Shown in pieces: positions 43,166 through 51,759 of a stretch of DNA of 64,000 nucleotides (position 1 is its first letter; the number at the start of each line of letters is the position of its first letter). Source of the stretch: an uncultured Bacteroidota bacterium. GTDB taxonomy: Bacteria > Bacteroidota > Bacteroidia > JADZBD01. The notes beneath the pieces are model-generated. The model ran no database searches. It worked only from the letters and a program-made list of their open reading frames with translations, and was not told where the DNA came from. The translations under genes were made by a program, and so were the position numbers. The stretch lies in contig CALEYQ010000080.1 of NCBI GenBank assembly GCA_937924855.1, forward strand, positions 169,309-233,308, in the 5' to 3' direction.

Positions 43166-45724
43166 ATGCAAAGCCGCTTCAAAATACTTCTACTTTTTTC
43201 CTGCATCTTCCTATTCGGATCAGGCTTGTTTGCACAAAAAACGGTGACTATCGGAAAAGACAGTATGGAGATTGACTTTTCCAACCCCCGTGATTATTTC
43301 ATCGCCGATATAAATATTGTTGCCCCGGATTATTTCGATAAAAATCTTATCCTGGCCATTTCAGGACTGATTCGTGGCGATAAAATCCGTTTCCCCGGAG
43401 ATGCCATTCCAACGGCTATTCAGAATTTATGGAAACAGGGGCTGTTTAAAGATGTAAAAATTTACGCCCACAAACGCATCGGGAATTCACTTTTTCTTAC
43501 CATTGAAGTTTTAGAACGACCCCGGCTCTCGTATTACAAATACGAAAAACCAAAACTGGTAAGCAAATCGGAAGCCGAGGATCTGAGTGAAAAAATGAGA
43601 TTGGTACGCGGATCTATCGTAACCGAAGACCTGGTAACCAACTCCAAATACATCATCCAGGAATATTTTATTGAGAAAGGTTATCTGGATGTAAAAGTTA
43701 ACATTGAGGTAAGGCCGGATACTACCAAAGGCAACAACGTATATTTTTTCATTTCCATTGACCGGGGTTCCAAAATAAAAGTGGGTGAAATAGTAATCAA
43801 CGGAAATGCCCAGATCAAAACCGGAAAATTACGCCGGACCATGAAAGACACCAAGGTAAAAACATGGTATAATGTTTTCAATTCCGGGAAATTTTATGAA
43901 GGCGAATACGAAAAGGATAAAAAGAAAATCATTGAAAAGTACCACGACAAAGGATTCCGCGATGCCAAAATAATTTTTGATACCATGTATCGGGTTGGTC
44001 CCAAAAGAATCGGACTCGAATTATTTATTGATGAGGGGAACAAATATTACTTCCGGAATATTACCTGGGTGGGCAATTCCAAGTACAGTTCCAAAGACCT
44101 GACACGGGTATTGGGAATTAAAAAGGGTGATATTTACAGCCAGGGCACCCTTAATTCAAGACTGTTTATGAGTGCCAGCGGCACGGATGTGTCCTCGCTA
44201 TATATGGACGACGGGTATTTGTTCTTTCAGATAAATCCCGTTGAGATTCTGGTTGAGGGTGACAGTATAGATATTGAGCTTCGGGTTTACGAAGGCAAGC
44301 AGGCTACCATAAATAAAGTAACGGTAATCGGGAACACCAAAACCAACGACCGGGTAGTAATGCGTGAAATCAGAACCCGCCCGGGTGATTTATTCCGGAG
44401 GAGCGATATTGTAAGAACCCAGCGGGAACTTGCGGGCTTAGGTTATTTCGATCCGGAAAAGATGGCCGTTAATCCGGTTCCCAATCCTGCTACCGGAACC
44501 GTAGATATTGAATATACGGTAGAGGAAAAGCCCAACGACCAATTAGAGCTGAGCGGAGGTTTCGGAGCCGGAAGGGTTGTGGGAACCCTGGGCGTTTCGT
44601 TTAATAATTTCTCGGCCCGTAATTTCTTTAACAAAAAAGCATGGACTCCGGTTCCCAGCGGCGACGGACAAAGATTAAGTGTAAGAGCCCAATCGATGGG
44701 TATTGGCTTTCAGAGCTACAACCTTTCCTTCACCGAGCCCTGGCTTGGTGGAAAAAAGCCAAACTCATTAAGTGTTACTTTATATCACAGTGTTCAGACC
44801 AACGGACAAAAAAAATACGTTTCCAGAAATCCCGATTCACTTAATCCCCTGCGCCAGGCTTTAAAAATTTCCGGTTTAAGCGTTGGATTTGGAAAAAGGT
44901 TGAAATGGCCGGATGACTTTTTCCAGTTTTACGGAGAAGCAAACTACAAGTACTACGACCTGAATAATTATCGTTCCTTCTTTTCCTTCAACAATGGATT
45001 TGCCCAGGCTCCTGAATTACGCTTGGTGCTTTCCAGAAATTCCATTGATTTTCCAGCCTTCGACTTTCCTACCAGTGGCGGACAAATCAGTGCCACCACC
45101 CAGTTTACCCCCTATGCCCGGTCTTTATTCGGAAAAATAGACTTTAAGGAAGCCACTGATCAGGTAAAATATGAGTGGCTGGAATATTACAAATTCAAAT
45201 TCACTGCCAGTTGGTTCACCAAACTTATCGGTAAGGAAAGAAAGAATTCTCTCGTTTTGAATTCCCGCATTGGGTTCGGATTCCTGGGGGCCTTTAACAA
45301 AGATTACGGTCTTTCGCCTTTCGAGCGTTTCTATCTTGGTGGAAGCGGATTAACCGGATTTGCTTTGGACGGTCGTGAAATCATTGCCCTAAGGGGTTAT
45401 GACGACCAAAGCCTTTCGCCCCGGAACGGAGCCTCTGCCATTGTGAAGTACTCCATGGAGTTCAGATATCCTATATCATTGAATCCCAGCGCATTAGTTT
45501 ATGCCCTTGGGTTTACGGAAGCCGGTAATTCCTGGGCTACCTTCAGGGAATTTGACCCATTCAACGTTAAGCGGTCTGCGGGGGTGGGAATTCGGGTATT
45601 TTTACCCATGTTTGGGCTGCTGGGACTGGATTATGGCTGGAGATTTGATAATGTTAACACAGCACCCTTTATGCAAAAATCACAGCTCCATTTTACAATT
45701 GGTATGAATCTTGGAGAACTATAA
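43166..45724 (+). CDS. bamA: Outer-membrane protein assembly factor BamA
   Basis: Core insertase of the Bam complex, 852 residues. Signal peptide (FKILLLFSCIFLFGSGLFAQ); five POTRA domains over ~45-470 (for example GLIRGDKIRFPGDAIPTAIQN, KVGEIVINGNAQIKTGKL, TINKVTVIGNTKTNDRVVMREI); then a 16-strand barrel with the YTVEEKPNDQLELSGGFGAG entry, the conserved loop IIALRGYDD and C-terminal FTIGMNLGEL. Neighbours uppS and two skp/ompH chaperones fit a barrel-assembly operon. Confidence 0.96.
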   Translation: MQSRFKILLLFSCIFLFGSGLFAQKTVTIGKDSMEIDFSNPRDYFIADINIVAPDYFDKNLILAISGLIRGDKIRFPGDAIPTAIQNLWKQGLFKDVKIYAHKRIGNSLFLTIEVLERPRLSYYKYEKPKLVSKSEAEDLSEKMRLVRGSIVTEDLVTNSKYIIQEYFIEKGYLDVKVNIEVRPDTTKGNNVYFFISIDRGSKIKVGEIVINGNAQIKTGKLRRTMKDTKVKTWYNVFNSGKFYEGEYEKDKKKIIEKYHDKGFRDAKIIFDTMYRVGPKRIGLELFIDEGNKYYFRNITWVGNSKYSSKDLTRVLGIKKGDIYSQGTLNSRLFMSASGTDVSSLYMDDGYLFFQINPVEILVEGDSIDIELRVYEGKQATINKVTVIGNTKTNDRVVMREIRTRPGDLFRRSDIVRTQRELAGLGYFDPEKMAVNPVPNPATGTVDIEYTVEEKPNDQLELSGGFGAGRVVGTLGVSFNNFSARNFFNKKAWTPVPSGDGQRLSVRAQSMGIGFQSYNLSFTEPWLGGKKPNSLSVTLYHSVQTNGQKKYVSRNPDSLNPLRQALKISGLSVGFGKRLKWPDDFFQFYGEANYKYYDLNNYRSFFSFNNGFAQAPELRLVLSRNSIDFPAFDFPTSGGQISATTQFTPYARSLFGKIDFKEATDQVKYEWLEYYKFKFTASWFTKLIGKERKNSLVLNSRIGFGFLGAFNKDYGLSPFERFYLGGSGLTGFALDGREIIALRGYDDQSLSPRNGASAIVKYSMEFRYPISLNPSALVYALGFTEAGNSWATFREFDPFNVKRSAGVGIRVFLPMFGLLGLDYGWRFDNVNTAPFMQKSQLHFTIGMNLGEL

Positions 45725-45747
45725 TTAATCACTCAAAAAAAGGAAAA

Positions 45748-46275
45748 ATGAAATCCTTATTCAAAACGCTGACCCTTGTTTCGGTTATGACCTTCGGACT
45801 TAACCTGTACGCGCAGAAATTTGCTTATGTGGATGTGGAATATATCCTTAACAGCCTGCCGGAATACAAAAGCGCCCAGGCCGAACTCGATAAAATCTCC
45901 GTTCAGTGGCAAAAGGAAATTGAGAGTAAAATTGCCGAAGTGGATAAGCTCTATAAGTCGTATCAGGCCGAGGAGTTCCTCCTGACCGAAGAAATGAAAA
46001 AGAAGCGTCAGAACGAGATCATGATGAAGGAAAAAGAAGTAAAAGACCTTCAAAAGCAGCGGTTCGGGGTTGACGGCGACCTGTTTAAAAAGCGCCAGGA
46101 AATGGTAAAACCCATCCAGGACAAAGTTTATAATGCCATTAAAGCCGTTTCCGACAAGGAGCAGATTATGGTAATGTTCAACAAGTCGAACGACATGAAT
46201 ATTGTCTATTCCAACCCGCGTTACGACCGGAGTGAGACAGTTATTGACGCCGTAAAAAACGCGAAAGGAAAATAA
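45748..46275 (+). CDS. OmpH/Skp family periplasmic chaperone (first copy)
   Basis: 175 residues. Signal peptide TLTLVSVMTFGLNLYAQ; then a beta-strand (KFAYVDVEYILNSLPEYKSAQ) and a long charged coiled-coil with the ~DKLYKSYQAEEFLLTEEMKKKRQNEI stretch, closing with a strand that returns to the core (QIMVMFNKSNDMNIVYSNP). Skp trimers hold unfolded outer-membrane proteins in the periplasm. It is 23 bases after bamA, so the chaperone is made with its partner. The second copy follows 39 bases on. Confidence 0.93.
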   Translation: MKSLFKTLTLVSVMTFGLNLYAQKFAYVDVEYILNSLPEYKSAQAELDKISVQWQKEIESKIAEVDKLYKSYQAEEFLLTEEMKKKRQNEIMMKEKEVKDLQKQRFGVDGDLFKKRQEMVKPIQDKVYNAIKAVSDKEQIMVMFNKSNDMNIVYSNPRYDRSETVIDAVKNAKGK

Positions 46276-46314
46276 ATTTTAAATGTATCTTTACCGACTC
46301 AAAAAAAACCATCT

Positions 46315-46818
46315 ATGAAAAAGCTTCTTTTTGTATTGTGTATGTTCGCTCTTGGCTTTGGATACAATGCCCAGGCTCAGAAAATAGCACACATTGATTT
46401 CGACTCTCTTATTTCTCTTATGCCCAAGATGGACAGCATAAAAAAGGATTCGCAGGATTATGCCCAACAACTCGACAATCAATACCAATCACTGGTAAAT
46501 GAGTTTAACACCAAGTACCAGGATTATATGGCCAACGAAAAAAACTGGACCGATTTGATCCGGAACATGAAAAAGAAGGATCTGGAACAGCTCCAGGCCA
46601 ACATTCAGGAGTTTCAGCAAAACGCCCAGCAGGAAATGGCCCGAAAAAACGACTCCCTGCTTAGTCCCATCGAGAAAAAAGCCCGAAAGGCCATTGAGGA
46701 TGTGGCCAAAGAAAACAAGTATGCCTATGTACTTGATTCCGGGGCCGGAAATGTGCTGTACAGTCAGCCTTCCGACGATATTATGAACCTGGTAAAGGCC
46801 AAACTGAAGATCAAGTAA
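46315..46818 (+). CDS. OmpH/Skp family periplasmic chaperone (second copy)
   Basis: 167 residues with signal peptide (KLLFVLCMFALGFGYNAQAQ) and the same strand/coiled-coil/strand plan as the first copy (KIAHIDFDSLISLMPKMDSIK; YAYVLDSGAGNVLYSQP). The two copies differ strongly outside the fold, so the duplication is old and their clients may differ. Followed at 46837 by an intrinsic terminator that ends the uppS-bamA-skp unit. Confidence 0.92.
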   Translation: MKKLLFVLCMFALGFGYNAQAQKIAHIDFDSLISLMPKMDSIKKDSQDYAQQLDNQYQSLVNEFNTKYQDYMANEKNWTDLIRNMKKKDLEQLQANIQEFQQNAQQEMARKNDSLLSPIEKKARKAIEDVAKENKYAYVLDSGAGNVLYSQPSDDIMNLVKAKLKIK

Positions 46819-46836
46819 AAGACCAATATTTTACCG

Positions 46837-46865
46837 CCCCGGCCCAAATGGCCGGGGTTTTTTTT
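46837..46865 (+). terminator. Intrinsic terminator of the bamA-skp operon
   Basis: CCCCGGCC CAAAT GGCCGGGG: eight perfect base pairs, mostly G-C, five-base loop, then eight T (46858-46865). It lies 18 bases after the second skp stop and 11 bases before the murI GTG. Confidence 0.93.
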
Positions 46866-46876
46866 ATCATTGTACC

Positions 46877-47704
46877 GTGGCAACCCGATTAAAAAACGCA
46901 AGTCCAGACCAGCCCATTGGAATTTTTGATTCCGGTATCGGTGGCTTAACCGTGGCCAATGCCATAAAGGAGAAATTACCCAAAGAGCGAATCATTTACT
47001 TCGGTGATACGGCTCACCTTCCCTACGGAGATAAATCGCCCGATTCCATCAAATATTACAGCATACGCATTGCCCAGTTTTTACTTCAAAAAAACTGCAA
47101 AATGATTGTAATTGCCTGCAACACGGCTTCTTCCATGGGCTATGAAATTGTGAAAGAGTTTGTTGGGAACCAGGCCCGTGTGGTAAATGTTATTGATCCT
47201 GTGGTGAAAAAAATTGTTAGCGACAGGGCCACCAGGAAGGTTGGTGTAATTGGAACCAAGGGAACCATAAAAAGCAATATCTACGCAAAAAAAATCAAGG
47301 AGCTGAAAAGTAATCTTGAGGTAGCATCGCTGGCTACTCCCCTGCTTGCATCGATGATTGAGGAAGGATTTTTCAATAATAAAATTTCCCGCACCATCAT
47401 CCACTCCTACCTTTCCAGCAAAAAACTGAGGAAGATAGATACCTTAATTCTGGCCTGCACCCACTACCCGCTTATTAAACCTGAAATCCAGGATTTTTAT
47501 AAGGGCGATGTAAAAGTAATTGATTCCGCAGGGGTGGTTGCCGAACATGTAGCGGCTTTGCTGAAAAAAGACGGGTTACTGAACAACAAAAAAAACCCGG
47601 TGCACCATTTCTTTGTTTCGGATCACACAGAGTCGTTTGAGAAAAGTACCAATTTCTTTTTCCGGAACAGAATCCGGTTGAAAGAGGCCGCAATCTGGAA
47701 GTAA
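46877..47704 (+). CDS. murI: Glutamate racemase
   Basis: Makes D-glutamate for peptidoglycan, 275 residues. The two catalytic cysteines are in IACNTAS and LACTHYPLI; the N-terminal IFDSGIGGLTVANAI and GDTAHLPYG motifs are intact. The start is GTG at 46877 (ATRLKNASPDQPIGIFDSG); no in-frame ATG precedes the conserved first strand. A near -7 element TATCATTG (46865-46872) lies four bases before it and overlaps the last T of the terminator above. Directly abuts the convergent carbonic anhydrase gene. Confidence 0.95.
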   Translation: MATRLKNASPDQPIGIFDSGIGGLTVANAIKEKLPKERIIYFGDTAHLPYGDKSPDSIKYYSIRIAQFLLQKNCKMIVIACNTASSMGYEIVKEFVGNQARVVNVIDPVVKKIVSDRATRKVGVIGTKGTIKSNIYAKKIKELKSNLEVASLATPLLASMIEEGFFNNKISRTIIHSYLSSKKLRKIDTLILACTHYPLIKPEIQDFYKGDVKVIDSAGVVAEHVAALLKKDGLLNNKKNPVHHFFVSDHTESFEKSTNFFFRNRIRLKEAAIWK

Positions 47705-48220
47705 TTATTCTTTGAACCAGGAAGCGTACATCACATAATTATTGGCTATGCGATCAATTTCACCGGACACCAGCTCCTGGGAAATGGTTTTTACCTTTTT
47801 GGCCGGAACTCCGGCATATACTGATCCGGGTTCAACCTTCGTATTTTCAAGCAATACGGCTCCGGCGGCAATAATGGAATTACTTCCCACCACGCAGCCA
47901 TCCATAACAATGGCTCCCATGCCTATCAGCACATTATCTTCCACCGTACAACCGTGAACCAGGGCATTATGTCCTATGGATACATTATTTCCAATTTGAG
48001 TATGAGCTTTCTGATAGGTACAATGAATAACGGCTCCGTCCTGTACATTAACCTTGTTTCCCATGCGGATATAATGCACATCGCCTCTGACTACGGCATT
48101 AAACCAAAAGGAGCAATCGTCGCCACAAATAACATCTCCCACTATTACAGCGGTCTCGGATATATAGCAATTGCTTCCGAACTCAGGAGTTTTACCTCTT
48201 ACAGTTTTTACAATGCCCAT
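47705..48220 (-). CDS. Gamma-carbonic-anhydrase-like hexapeptide-repeat protein
   Basis: 171 residues forming a left-handed parallel beta-helix trimer. Hexapeptide turns are visible (AVIVGDVICGDDCSFWFNAVVRGD, HTQIGNNVSIGHNALVHGC, VLIGMGAIVMDGCVV), with metal-ligand histidines in the IHCTYQ/IGHNALVHG region. Family members (YrdA/PaaY/CaiE) bind zinc or similar metal; hydratase activity is often weak or untested. Its ATG overlaps the stop of the HMA gene by one base, so it is read from the same transcript. Confidence 0.92.
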   Translation of the reverse strand: MGIVKTVRGKTPEFGSNCYISETAVIVGDVICGDDCSFWFNAVVRGDVHYIRMGNKVNVQDGAVIHCTYQKAHTQIGNNVSIGHNALVHGCTVEDNVLIGMGAIVMDGCVVGSNSIIAAGAVLLENTKVEPGSVYAGVPAKKVKTISQELVSGEIDRIANNYVMYASWFKE

Positions 48221-48576
48221 TATTTTTCTTCAGGGTTCAAATGTGGGTTTTGAGGTGCCTTCGGTTTGCCATTATGTTTGTTTTTGGCCTTCATTTCATC
48301 GGCGTCCCATCCGGCATTACTGATAATGGTTTTGATATCGGTAAGTGAAACTTTTTTCGGTTTGAAAACAACCGTAAGCTCCCTGGTCTCAAGATTCAGA
48401 TCCGCCTTTTTAACACCTTTCAGGCTGTTAACCAGCTTTTCTATCTGCTGCTCGCAAATAGCACACTCCGCAGAAGTTTTAATAACCGCTTTTTCCTTTC
48501 CCCATTGGGCAAAGGACCGCTCAAGGCCTATTCCCAGAAAAAGAAATGCAAAGGCAGCAATAAGTTTTGTTTTCAT
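48220..48576 (-). CDS. Secreted heavy-metal-associated (HMA) domain protein
   Basis: 118 residues: signal peptide (KLIAAFAFLFLGIGLERSFAQ), then an HMA fold with AECAICEQQIEKLVNSLKGVKKADLN; CAIC is the metal-binding CxxC. The tail is charged (KAKNKHNGKPKAPQNPH) and may be flexible. Such proteins carry copper or other soft metals in the periplasm. Three bases downstream of the second HMA gene and within the HYC_CC_PP/TonB metal-linked set. Confidence 0.88.
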   Translation of the reverse strand: MKTKLIAAFAFLFLGIGLERSFAQWGKEKAVIKTSAECAICEQQIEKLVNSLKGVKKADLNLETRELTVVFKPKKVSLTDIKTIISNAGWDADEMKAKNKHNGKPKAPQNPHLNPEEK

Positions 48577-48579
48577 AAA

Positions 48580-48975
48580 TTATTTCTTGCTAATAATGGT
48601 TGCTTTGTATTTACCGGTCATCCCTTCACCGGAATTAAAAGACTCGATGGTAGCCACAATTTTATCTACACTTACTTTATCAGGGTCGAAGATAAAGGTC
48701 CCGGTTTGGTTTTCAAAACTCACCTCAGATGATTTTACTCCTTTAATCCGATAAACCGCATCCCGTATTCCGTTTGCGCATCCGGCCTGACAGGTCATCC
48801 CGGTAATTAATACATTTACCGTCTCCACTTTCTTTCCTTTTTTCTCCTTTTTCGGTTGATTCTGCTCCTGCCCGGAATTACCCGGGGAAAGAACAGTTTG
48901 CCCGGTAGCAGGAGTCGAAAAAAGCAGGAAAAGGAAGCCCATAAGGGCAAAGAACTTTATTGATGTATTTTTCAT
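48580..48975 (-). CDS. Secreted HMA-domain protein, CxxxC type
   Basis: 131 residues: signal peptide (FFALMGFLFLLFSTPATG), low-complexity charged linker (GNSGQEQNQPKKEKKGKKVE), then an HMA domain with GMTCQAGCANGIRDAVYRI. The metal loop is CxxxC rather than CxxC, a variant common in Bacteroidota HMA proteins. The linker separates the domain from the membrane or a lipid/outer-membrane partner. Twenty bases after the TonB receptor gene, same strand. Confidence 0.87.
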   Translation of the reverse strand: MKNTSIKFFALMGFLFLLFSTPATGQTVLSPGNSGQEQNQPKKEKKGKKVETVNVLITGMTCQAGCANGIRDAVYRIKGVKSSEVSFENQTGTFIFDPDKVSVDKIVATIESFNSGEGMTGKYKATIISKK

Positions 48976-48995
48976 GATTTAATTCCTTTTATTAA

Positions 48996-51209
48996 TTATT
49001 TAAAAACATATCTCCATCCCAAATATATTTTCCGGCCATCCACAGGGCCCCATACAAAAGATGTATCAAAATACGGACCAAAGGGGTCATCGGCGGCCAC
49101 AATGGCATCGGTTTGAATAAAATTAAGCAAATTTTCTGCCCCCAGGTAAAATTCATGCTTCTTAAAAATCCGGTTTATCTGAAAATTTAGTTTGAAATAA
49201 GAGTCGGAATAAAGTGGTTTTTGGTATGAAACCGGGTTCATCACGGTGGCGGGAAGGCGTTTGACTCCGTACCATTGGGTGGTAAAAGTCATATTCCATT
49301 TCCGGTTAAACGTTTCATAAAAAAAGGTGGCCAGCGTCCGGTGTTTGGGTATGAAGGGAAGTTGGTTGGAAACCCCGTCTTTTATTTTTCGAACATCCAG
49401 ATACTTATAGGCCAATTTCATGTCCAGGTTCTTGATTATTTCATAGGTAAGTTCAACCTGAAAGGCATTGGAGAAAGCGCTTCCTTTCCAGTTTTCAAAA
49501 TGAACTTCGCGGGAATCGAAATCGTAATCAGGAATTACCATATTCCGGAAATCGGTACGGTAAAAATCCATCAGGAAAGAACCCTTACGATACCAGAGTT
49601 TAAACCGTTTAACAAAATTTGCACCGGTATTCAAAGCCTCTTCGGGCAGCAGTCCGGGCTGAATAAAAATCTTACGGGAGCTAACCATCACATTTGAGTT
49701 TTCGGCCAGAATCCAGGGATACCTCCATCCGGTGCCGGCACTTGCACGGAAGTCGGTGTTTTCATCGAGGGCATACTTTAGGCTTACCCTTGGTGTATAG
49801 TACATTCTCCCATTAAACCAGTCGGCCCGGAAACCGGCAATCAAAGCCAGGATCTGATCCTTATTAAAAGTATTCTCGGCAAAAAAACCGGGTGAATTTT
49901 CATAGCGGTTCAACAAAAAATTTCCAAACTTTTCCCGGGTTTCGTCGAAACGCCAGGTTAATCCGAGGTTCAGATCATTAAACTTATTCCATGCGATATT
50001 GTATATGGCACGCAGGTTCATGTTATGCTGCTCTCCATTATAATTCCGGTGCCCGTAAAATCCGGTCTGGTAATGTGCAAATCCAGAATACTGAAATCCC
50101 AGGCTCTGGTATTTTTTCGATTTGAGGGAAAACCCGGTTCTTCCGTTAAATTCAAGCATACGGGCGTTCAGCTCCTGACCAAATACATTTTGAGTGAAAT
50201 CATGGCCGTTTCCAAAATCAAAAGCCATTTGTCCGCTCATGCGGTCCTCATGCAGATATTTAATGTAGTTCTGTGAGATCACACCCTTCTTATTCAGGAA
50301 TTTCCACTTGTTCAACAATGAAACTGAAGTGAGCATAGGCATATCCATAAAACCATCCTTGTTATTATCGAATTTAAAATTCGAATGGTCGGCATGCACC
50401 ATCATTAGGGTGGACAGGTTTTCATTCACCTTCCATTTGGCATCTACATTTATTTCTTTCCGGAGCTGATTATCAATATAGGCATTAACGAAAACCTTTT
50501 CTTCCGTAAACGGATCTTTCAAATCAACATTCACCATGGAAGCAATGGCATCGTGGCCAAAGATTACAGAGCCGGGGCCCTTTACAATGCTGATATTATC
50601 GATCTGTGATCCGGGAATACTGTTTAGTCCATAGGTTTGAGCCAGGCCCAATAACAGAGGACCGTTTTCAACAAGGAGGTATGTGTAGGAACCGGACAAG
50701 CCCAGCACCTGAATTTCCCGGGCTCCGGTGATGGCGTCTTTATAGGTAATATCAACCGTTGCGTTTGTTTCGAAACTCTCGCCCAAATTGCAGCAGGCGG
50801 CCTTTTTCAATTCGAGGCTCGTGATGTTTTCGGTTCTGATGGGGGCATAACTGATGAAAGTGGCGTCCTTGTCTTCCACAATATCAACCGTATTCAAAAC
50901 ATTCACCGACCGTAAAACATGATGCAGAGGTTTTTCAGGGGGTTTTGAATATATTAGGGTATCGGAAACATATCCCACCATGGAAATTACCAGCCGGGCA
51001 GGAAAAGAATCAGGTAGTTGAATGGTAAAATGTCCTGTTTCATTGGACGAGGACACAATCCCGGTTCCCACCCAGGTTAAATTTGCAAAGGGAAGCGGAG
51101 GAAACTTTCCGTCAGGCGACTTTTCATGTACCATGCCGGAAAAAGTCTGCCCGGCCAGGAAGCCCCGGCATAACAGGAAAATCAAAATACTTAAAACTGA
51201 ATATTTCAT
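48996..51209 (-). CDS. TonB-dependent receptor, metal-linked type
   Basis: 737 residues from the ATG at 51209, which gives a normal signal peptide (KYSVLSILIFLLCRGFLAGQ); eight extra codons upstream are open. A carboxypeptidase-regulatory domain (~20-110) precedes the plug (ELKKAACCNLGESFETNATVDI, then LGLSGSYTYLLVENGP and GPGSVIFGHDAIASMVNVDL) and a 22-strand barrel ending GWRYVFK. The AACCN cysteine pair is the signature of the receptors that accompany HYC_CC_PP and HMA genes. Probably imports a metal or metal complex through the outer membrane; copper is often proposed. Confidence 0.92.
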   Translation of the reverse strand: MKYSVLSILIFLLCRGFLAGQTFSGMVHEKSPDGKFPPLPFANLTWVGTGIVSSSNETGHFTIQLPDSFPARLVISMVGYVSDTLIYSKPPEKPLHHVLRSVNVLNTVDIVEDKDATFISYAPIRTENITSLELKKAACCNLGESFETNATVDITYKDAITGAREIQVLGLSGSYTYLLVENGPLLLGLAQTYGLNSIPGSQIDNISIVKGPGSVIFGHDAIASMVNVDLKDPFTEEKVFVNAYIDNQLRKEINVDAKWKVNENLSTLMMVHADHSNFKFDNNKDGFMDMPMLTSVSLLNKWKFLNKKGVISQNYIKYLHEDRMSGQMAFDFGNGHDFTQNVFGQELNARMLEFNGRTGFSLKSKKYQSLGFQYSGFAHYQTGFYGHRNYNGEQHNMNLRAIYNIAWNKFNDLNLGLTWRFDETREKFGNFLLNRYENSPGFFAENTFNKDQILALIAGFRADWFNGRMYYTPRVSLKYALDENTDFRASAGTGWRYPWILAENSNVMVSSRKIFIQPGLLPEEALNTGANFVKRFKLWYRKGSFLMDFYRTDFRNMVIPDYDFDSREVHFENWKGSAFSNAFQVELTYEIIKNLDMKLAYKYLDVRKIKDGVSNQLPFIPKHRTLATFFYETFNRKWNMTFTTQWYGVKRLPATVMNPVSYQKPLYSDSYFKLNFQINRIFKKHEFYLGAENLLNFIQTDAIVAADDPFGPYFDTSFVWGPVDGRKIYLGWRYVFK

Positions 51210-51240
51210 TGGACTGAATTTTGAGTAAAACAAAAATCAA

Positions 51241-51256
51241 TGCCGTTTAAACGGCA
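51241..51256. promoter_or_regulatory. 16-base perfect palindrome between HYC_CC_PP and TonB receptor genes
   Basis: TGCCGTTTAAACGGCA, a perfect inverted repeat nine bases after the HYC_CC_PP stop and 31 bases before the receptor ATG. On the minus strand it is followed by TTGATTTTTGTTTT, so it could act as a weak terminator/attenuator; the symmetry also suits an operator. Which, if either, cannot be decided from sequence. Confidence 0.5.
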
Positions 51257-51265
51257 AGCCCAATG

Positions 51266-51673
51266 CTACAAACGAAATACGGAAATAAATTTCAGAAGAG
51301 AATATCCGGAAATGGAAAGAGAGGGTGGAGATTTGCCTCCGGAACCCGTTGAAGACGGTGCATCAAAAAATCTGAGGAAAAAAGACAAAACCGGAAAACG
51401 ATCGGTTTGAACATCTTCATCAGGTGCGTTCGTTTCGCGGGTTGATTGGTACTGACTAACTTTAATGTCAGCCGATTTAACATCACAGCAATCGCCTTTG
51501 AGCTGATCGCCATGTTTGTTTTCGCTTTTGCAACAATCGTGTGATTTACCCAAAAACCAGGATTGCTTTCCACTTCCATTGCATACCATTTTTGAAATGG
51601 TGATACCCCCTGTGGCGGTAATCGTCAACAGGGCAAGGAAAATAATCGAAAAGTTTCTGGCGAAAAATCGCAT
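51266..51673 (-). CDS. HYC_CC_PP family protein
   Basis: 135 residues from the ATG at 51673. N-terminal membrane/signal segment (RNFSIIFLALLTITATGGITISKMVC), then the Cys-rich, His-bearing region the family is named for: GKSHDCCKSENKHG and GDCCDVKSADIKV, followed by a proline-containing tail (DAPSSTGSGGKSPPS). Small Bacteroidota-only protein that accompanies this TonB receptor type; the CC pairs and His suggest metal binding. The start is fixed by an exact -7 element three bases upstream; 12 further open codons to 51709 are unlikely. Confidence 0.85.
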   Translation of the reverse strand: MRFFARNFSIIFLALLTITATGGITISKMVCNGSGKQSWFLGKSHDCCKSENKHGDQLKGDCCDVKSADIKVSQYQSTRETNAPDEDVQTDRFPVLSFFLRFFDAPSSTGSGGKSPPSLSISGYSLLKFISVFRL

Positions 51674-51676
51674 ATA

Positions 51677-51709
51677 CAAATATATAAACAAATATTCTGA
51701 TAATAGCAA
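51677..51709 (-). promoter_or_regulatory. Promoter three bases before HYC_CC_PP
   Basis: On the minus strand: TTG (51709-51707), 22-base spacer, TATATTTG (51684-51677), TAT, ATG (51673). The -7 is exact; the spacer is a little long. Likely drives HYC_CC_PP, the TonB receptor, both HMA genes and the carbonic anhydrase gene. Confidence 0.6.
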
Positions 51710-51759
51710 TTAATTCGGGCCTTAACATTCCTTAACAGGATTAACAAAGATCCTGATTA

